A stretch of 64,000 nucleotides of DNA from Ornithinibacter aureus. GTDB lineage: Bacteria; Actinomycetota; Actinomycetes; Actinomycetales; Dermatophilaceae. Where the stretch lies: positions 1,488,001 through 1,552,000 of the forward strand of contig NZ_VMSB01000001.1 in NCBI RefSeq assembly GCF_009858245.1, given 5' to 3'. The notes under the pieces are model-generated. The model saw only the letters and a list, made by a program, of their open reading frames with translations. It made no database searches and was not told the origin of the DNA. A program made the translations under genes and the position numbers. The stretch's first letter is position 1; each line of letters begins with the position of its first letter. Shown here in pieces: positions 35,264 to 44,164 of the stretch.

Positions 35264-37414
35264 TCAGTCGTGGCCCGAACTGCCGTGCAGGGCACGGAAC
35301 AGGGGCCCCGCCAGACGTGACGTGCGCACGCCCTCGAGCGAGACGACCTCCCCGTCGGGTCCGGCGAGCGGCACCTGCCAGTTCGGGTACTCATCGCTGG
35401 TCCCCGGCTGGTTGATCGCCCGCCGGTCCCCCACCACGTCCGCGAGCGCCACGGCGACCATGCGGCTCGGCGTGAGCGCCATCCACCGGTGCAGGGCGGC
35501 GACGACCGCGTCGACGTCATCCACGGCATCCGGCGAGAGCAACCCGCGCTCGATGCAGGCGTCGCGCAGCCGGGCGATGGACGCCTCCTCGATCGCGCGC
35601 TCCTCCTTGACCGGGCGGGTCAACAGCCTCAGTGACTCGCGGATCGCGATGTGCTCGAGCAGCAGGTATCCCGCTGACGGCGGCAGGTCGTGCGTCGTCA
35701 CGGTCGACATGCACAGGTCGCGGTAGTGCTCGGGCGGCTTGGGCCGATCGCCCTCCCACTCGAACCACAGGATCGAGGTGCCGATCAGCCCCCGCTCGCT
35801 CATGTAGTCGCGCACGTGCGGCGCGACGACGCCGAGGTCCTCACCGATGACGACGGCCCCGGCCCGCTGCGCCTCCAGCACGAGGATGCCGAGCAGCGCC
35901 TCGTGGTCGTAGTGCACGTAGGTGCCGTCAGCGGGGGTGCCGCCCGCGGGGATCCACCAGAGCCGGAACAGGCCGATGATGTGGTCGACCCGGATGCCGC
36001 CGGAGTCACGCAGCACGGTGCGCACCATGTCGCGGAACGGGCCGTAGCCCAGGTCCGCGAGGCGGTCGGGGCGCCACGGTGGCTGGCTCCAGTCCTGACC
36101 GAGCTGGTTGAACTGGTCGGGCGGGGCGCCGACGGTGACCCCGGTGGCGAGGGCGTCCCCGAGGCCCCAGACGTCGGCCCCGACCGGGTGCACCCCCACG
36201 GCGAGGTCGTGCACGATGCCGAGCGGCATCCCGGCATCCTGGGCGGTGCGCTGGGCGCCGGCCAGCTGCTCCTCGAGCTGCCACTGCAGCCACTGGTGGA
36301 AGGTCACGGCCTCGAGGTGGTCCTCGCGGTACAGGGCGACCGCGACGGAGTCCGGGTCCTGGAGCTCGGCGGGCCAGGTCGTCCACGGCAGACCGTGCTC
36401 GTCGGCGATGGCGCACCACGTGGCGAAGGTCGTGAGGCCGCTGCCCTCGCGCGCACAGAAGTCGGCGAATGCCTGGTCGCGCTCCGCCGTGCGGCCGGCA
36501 CTGAACACGATCCACAGGGCCTCGCGCTTCGCGGCCCAGGCGTCATCCCGGTTGATCCGGTCGACGGAGTTCAGCGCCGCCGCCACCGCGCCGAACGCGG
36601 CGACCTTGGCGGATGCCGCGTCGTCGAGGTCGGCGGTCTCGGGCACGTCCGCGACCCTCAGGTAGAGGGGGTTGACGAAGCGCCGCGTGGTCGGCAGGTA
36701 GGGCGAGGGCTCCATCGGCGCCACCGGCTGCGCGGCGTGCAGGGGGTTGATGAGCACGAAGTCGGCGTCGTGCTCGGTGGCGGCCCAGGCGGCCAGCTCA
36801 CCGAGGTCGCCGAGGTCCCCCACCCCCCAGGAGTCGGCCGAGCGCACCTGGTACAGCTGCGCCGCCAGCCCCACGACGCGCCCCTGCGCCAGGGCAGGGG
36901 GCAGCTCGAGCCGGTGGGGGGTGACCACGAGCGTGGCCTCGACGGTGCGGGGGTCGATCGGGTCGGCATCCACGTCGGCGACGATGCGGTGCCACCCGAG
37001 CGGCAGGTCACCCGGAAGCTCGAAGGTTGCCTCACCGACGGCGACGCCGTCGACCTCGCGGTCCGGCACCCACCGGTCGACCTGACGCACGTCGCGCACC
37101 GAGCCGTCCTCGAGGTGGACCGTGAGGCGGATGCCGGTGCCGGCTGGCACGTGGGCGAAGACCCAGGGGGTCCACCCCTCACGGGCCACCACGGTGGCCG
37201 GGAGGGTGCGCCGCCACGGGGCGAGGTCGACCTCGGCCAGCGCCCGTTCGACCTGCTCGTCGCCGTCGCTGTCGACTCCGAGCGCAGTGAGCACGGCGGT
37301 GATCGCCGGCGCCGTCACCGTGACGTGCTGGCCCTGCCAGTCCCAGTACTCCGTCGCGACGCCGTGGGCGTGGGCGAGCTCGACGAGTCGGGGTGACGGG
37401 GCGACGGGGTCCAT
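35264..37414 (-). CDS. malQ: 4-alpha-glucanotransferase (amylomaltase, GH77)
   Basis: 716 residues with the N-terminal beta-rich extension (about 1-170) seen in actinobacterial MalQ. Catalytic region: INPLHAAQPVAPMEPSPYLP, GGIRVDHIIGLFRLWW (nucleophile Asp), VVIGEDLGVVAPHVRDYM (acid/base Glu) and TVTTHDLPPSAGYL (third Asp). It transfers maltodextrin segments in glycogen/maltose metabolism in the cytoplasm. CAGGAT six bases before the ATG is a possible leaderless -10. Confidence 0.94.
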   Translation of the reverse strand: MDPVAPSPRLVELAHAHGVATEYWDWQGQHVTVTAPAITAVLTALGVDSDGDEQVERALAEVDLAPWRRTLPATVVAREGWTPWVFAHVPAGTGIRLTVHLEDGSVRDVRQVDRWVPDREVDGVAVGEATFELPGDLPLGWHRIVADVDADPIDPRTVEATLVVTPHRLELPPALAQGRVVGLAAQLYQVRSADSWGVGDLGDLGELAAWAATEHDADFVLINPLHAAQPVAPMEPSPYLPTTRRFVNPLYLRVADVPETADLDDAASAKVAAFGAVAAALNSVDRINRDDAWAAKREALWIVFSAGRTAERDQAFADFCAREGSGLTTFATWCAIADEHGLPWTTWPAELQDPDSVAVALYREDHLEAVTFHQWLQWQLEEQLAGAQRTAQDAGMPLGIVHDLAVGVHPVGADVWGLGDALATGVTVGAPPDQFNQLGQDWSQPPWRPDRLADLGYGPFRDMVRTVLRDSGGIRVDHIIGLFRLWWIPAGGTPADGTYVHYDHEALLGILVLEAQRAGAVVIGEDLGVVAPHVRDYMSERGLIGTSILWFEWEGDRPKPPEHYRDLCMSTVTTHDLPPSAGYLLLEHIAIRESLRLLTRPVKEERAIEEASIARLRDACIERGLLSPDAVDDVDAVVAALHRWMALTPSRMVAVALADVVGDRRAINQPGTSDEYPNWQVPLAGPDGEVVSLEGVRTSRLAGPLFRALHGSSGHD

Positions 37415-37444
37415 GGCCCCATCCTGCCAAGCCGGGCGGGTCGC

Positions 37445-38290
37445 TCAGACCTCGCCACGCCACGAGTGCTGCGGGTCGTAGCCGAGCACCCGTCGCGCCT
37501 TGTCGATCGAGAGCAGGGTGTCGTGCTCCCCGAGGTCGCCGCGGACCTCGACACCCGGGAACTGCTCGGCGACCAGGTCTGCGTTGCTGCGGCTCATCAC
37601 GGTGTCGGGCGAGGCGATGATGAAGCAGTCGAAGCCCGGCACGGTGTACGCCAACGACTTCTCCACGGCCTGGGCGCCGTCGCGACCGTCGATGTAGCCC
37701 CAGAGGTTCCAGCGGCGCAGCGCGGCATCGGCGTCGAAGGACGGGAACTGGGCGTAGTCCTCGACGTCCATGACGTTCGAGAAGCGCAGCGCGGTGACCG
37801 AGAGCTGCGGGTGCCAGCGACACAGCTCGATGGCCATCGTCTCCTCGAGGTGCTTGCCGAGGGAGTAGACGGACTCGGGACGAGCCGGGTACTCCTCGTC
37901 GACGGGGATGTACGGCGGCGGGGTGTCGAACGGCAGGCCGAGCACCGTCTCGCTCGAGGCCATGACGACCTTGTCGATGCCGAGGCGGGTGGCGGCGTGC
38001 AGGACGTTGAAGGTGGTCAGCATGTTGTTGCGGAAGGTCGCCACGTCAGTGTGCAGGCCGGGAGCCGGGATCGCGGCCAGGTGCACCAGGGCATCCACCG
38101 GTGGTTGTTCACCGCGCACCCCACTGAGGGCGTCGACGACCTGGCCGTAGTCGGTGAGGTCGACGGCCAACCACCCGCTCCACCGCTGCCCGTGGGTGTC
38201 GAGCACGACGACGTCGTGGCCGCAGCCCCGCAGGTGCTCCACGACGTGCCGACCGAGCTTGCCGGATCCTCCGGTGACCGCGATGCGCAT
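37445..38290 (-). CDS. NAD-dependent epimerase/dehydratase (extended SDR)
   Basis: 281 residues from ATG 38290. The N-terminal GGSGKLGRHVVEHL is the Rossmann G-x-x-G-x-x-G. The catalytic Ser/Tyr/Lys are in VVMASSETVLG and YSLGKHLEETMA. Sugar-nucleotide modification is likely but the substrate is not readable. TACTCT (38303-38298) lies 7 bases before the ATG; the longer upstream frame is rejected as antisense to the divergent deacetylase gene. Confidence 0.83.
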   Translation of the reverse strand: MRIAVTGGSGKLGRHVVEHLRGCGHDVVVLDTHGQRWSGWLAVDLTDYGQVVDALSGVRGEQPPVDALVHLAAIPAPGLHTDVATFRNNMLTTFNVLHAATRLGIDKVVMASSETVLGLPFDTPPPYIPVDEEYPARPESVYSLGKHLEETMAIELCRWHPQLSVTALRFSNVMDVEDYAQFPSFDADAALRRWNLWGYIDGRDGAQAVEKSLAYTVPGFDCFIIASPDTVMSRSNADLVAEQFPGVEVRGDLGEHDTLLSIDKARRVLGYDPQHSWRGEV

Positions 38291-38297
38291 GGAATGG

Positions 38298-38303
38298 AGA
38301 GTA
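38298..38303 (-). promoter_or_regulatory. -10 hexamer TACTCT, leaderless start of the epimerase gene
   Basis: TACTCT is followed by CCATTCC and then ATG 38290. Confidence 0.4.
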
Positions 38304-38333
38304 GGCGGTCGCGATCTTGTGCACACTGTCCCG

Positions 38334-39143
38334 GTGCACACCATCGTCTTCCTCCATGCCCACCCCGACGACGAGGCCTCGCAGACCTCCGGCTCGATGG
38401 CTCGCGCCGTCGCCGAGGGCAGCCGCGTCGTCGTCGTCTTCGCGACCAACGGTGACCACGGCGAGGTCCCGGACGACCTCGCCCCCGGCGAGAGCGTGGT
38501 CGACCGCCGCCGGGTCGAGGCGGCGGCCTCCGCTGCGGCGATCGGGCTGCACCGCGTCGAGTGGCTCGGCTACGCCGACTCGGGCATGACCGGCTGGGAG
38601 CAGAACTCCCACGACGGGGCCTTCGTGGCCGCCCCGCTCGAGGAGGCCGCCGCACGGTTCGCCGCCATCCTCGACGAGGAGGACGCCGACGTCGTCGTCG
38701 GCTACGACTGGCACGGCGGCTACGGCCACCCGGACCACGTGCGCGTCCACGAGGTGCTGCACGCCGCCGCGGCCCTGGCAGCACGACGGCCTCGGGTGCT
38801 GGAGTCGACGATGAACCGTGACGCCATGCGGCGCCTCGCCGAGGGGGCACGGGCCGCGGGCGCGTCGGAGGACGACGTGTTCGACCCGGACCAACCGATG
38901 GACGACGGCAACCCGCTCGGCGAACCGGAGTCCGCGATCCACTGGCGGGTCGACGTCCGTGATCGGCTCGACCAGCGCCGTGCGGCCCTCCAGGCGCACG
39001 CGAGCCAGACGAGCGACGTCGGGATGATGCTGTCGATGCCGCCCGAGATCTTCAGCGTCTTCTTCGGGCACGAGCACTACGTCGAGGCGGGCCGCGAGCC
39101 GGGCATGGTCGACGGCTGGCCGTTCGCGGCGCAGCCGACCTGA
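38334..39143 (+). CDS. PIG-L/LmbE-family deacetylase
   Basis: 269 residues from GTG 38334, chosen because CACACT lies 6 bases upstream and the protein then begins just before the conserved strand VHTIVFLHAHPDDEASQTSG; GTG 38319 and ATG 38289 are in-frame alternatives. The second zinc motif is YDWHGGYGHPDHVRVHE. It should hydrolyse an N-acetyl group of a sugar or sugar conjugate. It is a second family member besides MshB; a C-terminal insert (EDDVFDPDQPMDDGNPLGEP) differs from MshB and Mca. Divergent from the epimerase gene. Confidence 0.82.
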   Translation: MHTIVFLHAHPDDEASQTSGSMARAVAEGSRVVVVFATNGDHGEVPDDLAPGESVVDRRRVEAAASAAAIGLHRVEWLGYADSGMTGWEQNSHDGAFVAAPLEEAAARFAAILDEEDADVVVGYDWHGGYGHPDHVRVHEVLHAAAALAARRPRVLESTMNRDAMRRLAEGARAAGASEDDVFDPDQPMDDGNPLGEPESAIHWRVDVRDRLDQRRAALQAHASQTSDVGMMLSMPPEIFSVFFGHEHYVEAGREPGMVDGWPFAAQPT

Positions 39144-39172
39144 CCTTTTCGACGCGGCCGCCCTGACGGGGT

Positions 39173-40087
39173 TCAGCGCGAGACGACGACCACGCGCCCG
39201 GCCTGCTCGATGACGCGGCGGCTCACCGATCCGAGGAGCAGCCCCCGGAAGCCGCCGACCCCACGGCTGCCGACCACGACCCGGTCGGCGTCGAGCTCTT
39301 CGGCGACGTCGTGCAGCGCCACGGGCGCCGTCGCGTGCACCACGCGCACGTCGATCGCCAGGTCGGGGTGGCTCGCAGCGACCGGGTCGACCACCTGGTG
39401 GGCGCGGGACGCGTACCGCTGCTCCACGGCATCCCACCGCGGCGTCCCGGGTTCGGTGACGACCACGCCGTCGACGACCTCGAGGTGCCACGCGATGACG
39501 GCCGTGAGCGCCGCACCCGAGGCGGCAGCCATCTGTGCGGCCAGCGCCACCGCGCGGCCACTGCGCTCGCTGCCGTCCACGCCGACCACGATGGATCGCG
39601 GCGGCATGACCTCCGTGTCGGCCGGGATGACGGCGACGGGGCACGGGGCGTGGGCGACGACGGGTAGGGCCACGGACCCCAGCAGGATGCGTTCGAGCAG
39701 GGCACGCGCCGGGGCCCCGACGACGACGAGGCGTGCACCCTCGGCCATCCGCACGATCGAGGCGGCCGCGGGCCCCCACGGCGCCGAGGTGGCGACGTGC
39801 AACCCCGGGTGGCGCGCACCGGCACGCTCGGCCGCTGCCTCGAGGAGTCGCTGGGCGTCGGTCTCGAGCTGGTCGGACAGGTTCGGTGCACCGGTGACGA
39901 TGGCGTCGTACGGCGTGAGCTGGATGCCGGGGTCGACCGCCGTGACCAGCCGCAGCGGGGCGCCGAGCCGGGCGGCCTCGTCAGCCGCCCAGTCAAGGAG
40001 CGGCCCGTCGGCCGGGGAGCCGTCGAGGGCGGCGAGAACGGCGCCGGACGGTGCAGGAACGGAACTGGTGACCACTGTGTCCTCCAT
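39173..40087 (-). CDS. Universal stress protein with two tandem Usp domains
   Basis: 304 residues from ATG 40087 (GTG 40075, with GGAGG five bases upstream, is an alternative). Domain 1 spans about 12-150 and domain 2 about 158-304. Domain 2 ends in VVVGSRGVGGFRGLLLGSVS, the G-x2-G-x9-G-S ATP-binding motif; domain 1 has [20 protein letters not shown], a near match. Tandem Usp proteins are typical dormancy and hypoxia proteins in actinobacteria. Confidence 0.88.
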   Translation of the reverse strand: MEDTVVTSSVPAPSGAVLAALDGSPADGPLLDWAADEAARLGAPLRLVTAVDPGIQLTPYDAIVTGAPNLSDQLETDAQRLLEAAAERAGARHPGLHVATSAPWGPAAASIVRMAEGARLVVVGAPARALLERILLGSVALPVVAHAPCPVAVIPADTEVMPPRSIVVGVDGSERSGRAVALAAQMAAASGAALTAVIAWHLEVVDGVVVTEPGTPRWDAVEQRYASRAHQVVDPVAASHPDLAIDVRVVHATAPVALHDVAEELDADRVVVGSRGVGGFRGLLLGSVSRRVIEQAGRVVVVSR

Positions 40088-40172
40088 GCCTCCATCGTCC
40101 TCCTCCCCGGGGCTGAGCGCACCCGTCTGAGCCCGAGGCGTTGGCCACACCCGGGCCGGGCAGGATGGCTTC

Positions 40173-41357
40173 ATGGCCACCGACCCCGCCCAGCCCCTGT
40201 CACCGTCCGATCGTGCGCGCGCCGCCGAGGCCGGGGTGACCCGTTGGCTCACCGGCCGGATGCCGCCCACACCCGCCGACGAGCTGCGTGACCTCGCTGA
40301 CGTGGTCGCGGACCTGGGTGCGGACCCGGGCGCGAGGACGGGGGCCCGGGCCGAGGCCGGGGCCGACGTGGCGGCCGGCATGGGGGCCGACGCCGGGGCG
40401 TGGGACCGCTACGGCGACCACGGCCAGGTGGCCGCGCTCGAGGCCCGGCTCGCCGACCTGCTCGGCAAGCCGGCCGTGGCGGCTTTCCCCAGCGGGGTCA
40501 TGGCGCAGCAGTCGATGCTGCGGGTGTGGTGCGACGCCCGGGGATCGCGGCGCGTGGCGATCCCGGCGCTGTCGCACCTGCTGAGCAGCGAGGACGACGG
40601 CCCCCGGCTGCTCCACGGCTTCCGTTTCGAGCATCTCACCCACGGGCCGAGCGTTCCCGGGGTCGATGACCTCGCGGCGATCCCGGGCCCTCTGGGAGCC
40701 GCGCTGCTCGAGCTGCCCCTGCGCGACGCCGGGTTCCTCCTGCCCAGCTGGGACGACCTCGTGGCCTTCAGCCAGGCGTGCCGGGAGCGAGGCGTACCGC
40801 TGCACCTCGACGGGGCGCGCATCTGGGAGTCCGCGCCCGCGTTGGGGCACTCCCCCGCGCAGATCGCCGACCTGGCCGACAGCGTCTACGTCTCGTTCTA
40901 CAAGGGCCTCGGCGGGCTGGCCGGTGCCGCGCTCGCGGGGCCCGTCGATCAGATCGCCGAGGCGCGACGGTGGCGCACCCGGATGGGCGGAACGCTGTTC
41001 ACCCTGATGCCGTACGCCGTCGCTGCACTGCGCGGCCTGGATCGGGAGCTGCCGCGGATGGCGGAGTACCACGAGCGCGCGGTGACGATCGCCGCGGGAC
41101 TTCAGGCCAACGGCATCCGGGTCAGTCCGTCCCCGCCGCACACGACCGCCTTTCGCATCCACGTCGAGCGCGACGTCGACGACGTCAACGAGCGTCGGGT
41201 CACCACGATGGAGCGCGAGCAGGTTGCCCTGACGCCGCGGTGGGCGGCATCCGAGGTGCCCGGGTGGTCGTGGACCGAGTTCGGTGTCGGGCCGGCGACG
41301 ATGACGTGGGAGGTCGAGGAGATCGTCGACACCCTGGTGCGGGTCTTCGGGCGCTGA
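40173..41357 (+). CDS. Beta-eliminating lyase / threonine-aldolase-like PLP enzyme
   Basis: 394 residues. YGDHGQVAALEARLADLLGK and AAFPSGVMAQQSML bind cofactor and substrate; VPLHLDGARIWES carries the cofactor Asp, and DSVYVSFYKGLGGLAGAALA the Schiff-base Lys. It probably cleaves beta-hydroxy amino acids such as threonine. Between residues about 45 and 75 there is an Ala/Gly/Asp-rich insertion (GADPGARTGARAEAGADVAA) not expected in the family. CAGGAT lies 6 bases before the ATG. Confidence 0.84.
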   Translation: MATDPAQPLSPSDRARAAEAGVTRWLTGRMPPTPADELRDLADVVADLGADPGARTGARAEAGADVAAGMGADAGAWDRYGDHGQVAALEARLADLLGKPAVAAFPSGVMAQQSMLRVWCDARGSRRVAIPALSHLLSSEDDGPRLLHGFRFEHLTHGPSVPGVDDLAAIPGPLGAALLELPLRDAGFLLPSWDDLVAFSQACRERGVPLHLDGARIWESAPALGHSPAQIADLADSVYVSFYKGLGGLAGAALAGPVDQIAEARRWRTRMGGTLFTLMPYAVAALRGLDRELPRMAEYHERAVTIAAGLQANGIRVSPSPPHTTAFRIHVERDVDDVNERRVTTMEREQVALTPRWAASEVPGWSWTEFGVGPATMTWEVEEIVDTLVRVFGR

Positions 41358-41379
41358 GCGCTGGGAGCACAATGGCTGC

Positions 41380-42312
41380 GTGACGCACCCCAGCCCCCGC
41401 GAACGCGCCGAGCCCGTCGATCTGACGCGCTTCGCGTGGCTGGCGATCGCGGCGGCGCTGCTCACCATCGCGCTGAAGACCGTCGCGTGGCAGATCACCG
41501 GGTCGGTCGGGCTCCTCTCGGATGCCGCGGAGTCGGTCGTCAACCTCGTCGCCGCCATCGTGGCGCTCGTGGCGCTGCGGGTGGCGATCATGCCGGCCGA
41601 CAAGAACCACCACTTCGGGCACAGCAAGGCCGAGTACTTCTCCGCGGCCCTCGAAGGGCTGATGATCTTCGTCGCGGCCGCGGTGATCCTCGCGACCTCG
41701 ATCGAGCGGTTCCTCAACCCGCGGCCGCTCGAGAACGTCGGGATCGGGCTCGCGGTGTCGGTCGTGGCATCGGTGGTCAACGGCCTTGTCGCGGTGGTGC
41801 TGCTGCGAGCGGGGGCCAAGCACCGTTCGATCACGCTGACGGCCGACGGCAAGCACCTGATGACGGACGTGTTGACCTCGGTCGGCGTGGTCGTCGGGGT
41901 GCTGCTCGTCACGCTCACCGGGTGGGAGCGGCTCGACCCGGTCGTGGCGTTCGCCGTCGGGCTGAACATCCTCGTCACCGGGTGGCGGTTGATCCGCAGC
42001 GCGTCGGCGGGTCTGATGGACGTCGCCCTGCCCAAGGAGGACAACGACACCATCCGGGCGGTGCTGGGCCGCTTCACCACGCACGAGGTCACCTGGCACC
42101 GGTTGATGACCCGCGAGGCCGGTCACCGCCGGTTCATGCAGTTCGACCTGCTCGTGCCGGGCGCCTGGTCGGTGCAGCGCGGACACGACCTCATCGAGGA
42201 CATCTCGACTGCGCTGGATGCCGAGTTCCCGGACATCGACGTCGTGTGCCACCTGGAGCCGATCGAGGATCCGCGATCCTACGAGGATGCCGCGGACCGC
42301 CCCCGCGAGTAG
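41380..42312 (+). CDS. Cation diffusion facilitator (CDF) transporter
   Basis: 310 residues from GTG 41380. Six membrane helices. The metal site shows as GLLSDAAESVVNLVAA (helix 2) and LTADGKHLMTDVLTSVG (helix 5, H-x3-D); NHHFGHSKAEYFSA lies between helices 2 and 3. The C-terminal cytoplasmic domain (about 205-310) is the regulatory metal-binding domain. It exports Zn/Fe/Mn by proton exchange. CACAAT six bases before GTG suggests leaderless expression; an ATG 8 bases upstream is out of frame. Confidence 0.9.
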   Translation: MTHPSPRERAEPVDLTRFAWLAIAAALLTIALKTVAWQITGSVGLLSDAAESVVNLVAAIVALVALRVAIMPADKNHHFGHSKAEYFSAALEGLMIFVAAAVILATSIERFLNPRPLENVGIGLAVSVVASVVNGLVAVVLLRAGAKHRSITLTADGKHLMTDVLTSVGVVVGVLLVTLTGWERLDPVVAFAVGLNILVTGWRLIRSASAGLMDVALPKEDNDTIRAVLGRFTTHEVTWHRLMTREAGHRRFMQFDLLVPGAWSVQRGHDLIEDISTALDAEFPDIDVVCHLEPIEDPRSYEDAADRPRE

Positions 42313-42360
42313 CGTGGCCGCTCCCGGCGGCGTCCGCCGCTCCGTCCCCAAGGAGGCGCC

Positions 42361-42789
42361 ATGACCCACCTCGTCGTCCACTTCGAGATCCACGCGAGCG
42401 AGCCTCAGGTCCTCATCGACTTCTACGGTGACCTGTTCGGCTGGTCGTTCTCGCGCTTCGGCGACGTGCCGTACTGGGTCATCGACACCGGTGAGGGTGC
42501 TGCTGGGGTCGACGCCCCCGGCCACGGCATAAACGGCGGGCTGACCCAGCGGGAGGGCCCTGCACCGGAGCCCGGGGCACCCATCAACGGGTGCAACATC
42601 GTGGTCGGGGTCGAGACCGGCGTTGACGAGGTCTTCGCGCGGGCCCTGGCGCTGGGAGCGAGCGAGGCCTCACCCCTGGAGGACATGGAGGGCGTCGGCC
42701 GTGGCGGCTACCTGTTCGACCCGGACGGCAACCTGTTCGGGCTGATGTCTGCCGTCATGTCCGACGGCAGCAACGCCATGAGCGGCTGA
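42361..42789 (+). CDS. VOC-family (glyoxalase/bleomycin-resistance-like) protein
   Basis: 142 residues with a strong AAGGAGG ribosome site. Two beta-alpha-beta-beta-beta modules are visible: HFEIHASEPQVLIDFYGDLF, then GWSFSRFGDVPYWVIDTGEG; and VGVETGVDEVFARALALGAS, then GYLFDPDGNLFGLM. Similar stand-alone proteins bind metals or small ligands; catalytic function is not assigned. It is the last clearly core gene before the accessory island. Confidence 0.85.
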   Translation: MTHLVVHFEIHASEPQVLIDFYGDLFGWSFSRFGDVPYWVIDTGEGAAGVDAPGHGINGGLTQREGPAPEPGAPINGCNIVVGVETGVDEVFARALALGASEASPLEDMEGVGRGGYLFDPDGNLFGLMSAVMSDGSNAMSG

Positions 42790-42985
42790 CGCCCTCCCGC
42801 CGAGGTCACCCGCCTGGGCCATGCTGTGGGGATGCCGTTGTCCTCGCGGACCGCAAAGGTGACGTGGCGCAAGCCGTGAAAGTGCTCACCGGGGCCGTCC
42901 GGCGCGTCAAGCAGCGACGGGCCGGTCACGACCGTGACGACCTCGCGGAGGGCCTCTGGGACGGAGCGGCGTGATCAGGTCACTG

Positions 42986-43222
42986 TCAGCGGTGGTCCGA
43001 AAGGCCTTCGATATTCTTGGCTCGAGCGGACAAGTTGCGGATGTTCTGCCAGACAACTGCCCGGGGCACGTCGATCATGAGTGCTCGGATGCACTCGTCG
43101 AGACGTGCTGGGCGATCTCGGAGGTGGGCGACCGCCTTGTCGAGGCTCTCGCCCACCGTCCTGCCGTACGCACCGAGCGCCTTGTGCGCGCCGGCCTTCA
43201 GTGCGGTGGCGTCGGGCTTCAT
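42986..43222 (-). CDS. Small hypothetical protein at the island edge
   Basis: 78 residues from ATG 43222. The sequence (MKPDATALKAGAHKALGAYG, then ESLDKAVAHLRDRPARLDEC and PRAVVWQNIRNLSARAKNIE) has normal composition with amphipathic helices, unlike the Arg/Pro-rich shadow frames nearby. No family is recognised and the ribosome site is weak. It lies head to head with the relaxase remnant. It could be a genuine small gene or the tail of a degraded one. Confidence 0.35.
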   Translation of the reverse strand: MKPDATALKAGAHKALGAYGRTVGESLDKAVAHLRDRPARLDECIRALMIDVPRAVVWQNIRNLSARAKNIEGLSDHR

Positions 43223-43250
43223 CGCCCGGATCGCCCGACGCGCCGATCAC

Positions 43251-44164
43251 TCCACCAATCTGCAACGTTCCGACAGCCTCGACCCGCATCAGGAGCAGCC
43301 CGTCAACGACGACGCCGTCGGCGCGCTGACGAGCACCGCGCCCCTCGTGATCGTCGAGGGAGCCCTGGGGAGCAGGCAAGACCACAGTGCTGCGCTCGGT
43401 CCGACAGCACCTGGCGTACCACGGTCGGCAACTGATCGTGGTGACCCCGACGATGAAGGCCGCCGACGTCGCCGCGCGTGAGACCGGCGCCGAGGGACAC
43501 TCCGCCGCCTGGCTGATCCAGCAACACGGGTGGCGCTGGGACGACGACGGCACTGGTCCCGGCAGTCCGACCCCGGACCCTGCGAGTCCGCAGCCCTTCG
43601 AACCGGGGACCTGCTCGTGGTCGACGAGGCCGAGATGCTCGACCAGGACGCCGCCCGTGCGCTCCTCACCCTCGCCGAGGAAGCCGGCGCCCGGGTCGCG
43701 TTCATCGGGGACCGCCACCAGCTCGCGGCCGTCGGCCGGGGCGGCGTCCTCGACCACGCCGTCGCCTACGCGGACCCGGCGGCGGTCGTGACCCTCGAGA
43801 CCGTGCGCCAATTCACCGACGAGGCCTACGCCATCCTGAGCCTCCGGATGCGCGAGGGCTACCGAAGCGACGAGGTGTTCGACGCCCTCCTCGCACGCGG
43901 GCAGATCGTGTGCACCGCTCCGACGTCGAGCGCACAGCGGCGCTCGCGCGCCTCGGTGCGGCCGGCGACCTCGTCATGGCCGACACCCGCGAACAGGTCG
44001 CCGACCTCAACGCGGCCATCCGCGCGCAGCGCACGGACCTCGATCCCCTCTCAGGAGGCCGCCCGACGGTGACCACCAGCCGCGGCGAGACACTCACGGT
44101 CGGCGACCGGGTCGCGACGCGCCGCAACGACCCCGACCTCCGCGTCGCGAACCGACAGACCTAG
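43251..44164 (+). pseudogene. Decayed MobF/TraA-type relaxase, RecD-like helicase domain
   Basis: Conceptual translation gives a RecD/AAA helicase of a conjugative relaxase across three frames. SLDPHQEQPVNDDAVGALTS comes first. A frame change near 43366-43375 breaks the Walker A (GAGKTTVLRSV continues in the next frame). Then LIVVTPTMKAADVAARETGA, a second shift near 43550, GDLLVVDEAEMLDQDAARAL and FIGDRHQLAAVGRGG. A third shift near 43910 leads to VERTAALARLGAAGDLVMAD and TLTVGDRVATRRNDPDLRVA, ending in TAG. The N-terminal relaxase domain and the far C-terminus are missing. It is the residue of a mobilised or integrative conjugative element. Confidence 0.75.

Noticed and set aside
39173-40381. 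Longer N-terminus for the universal stress protein
   Set aside because: The extra 98 residues are Ala/Pro/Arg-rich antisense of the divergent aldolase gene; ATG 40087 begins the Usp fold.
42790-42985. Possible gene remnant on the minus strand (REVVTVVTGPSLLDAPDGPG)
   Set aside because: Sequence looks protein-like for about 50 residues but has no start, no recognised family and runs antisense into the VOC gene.
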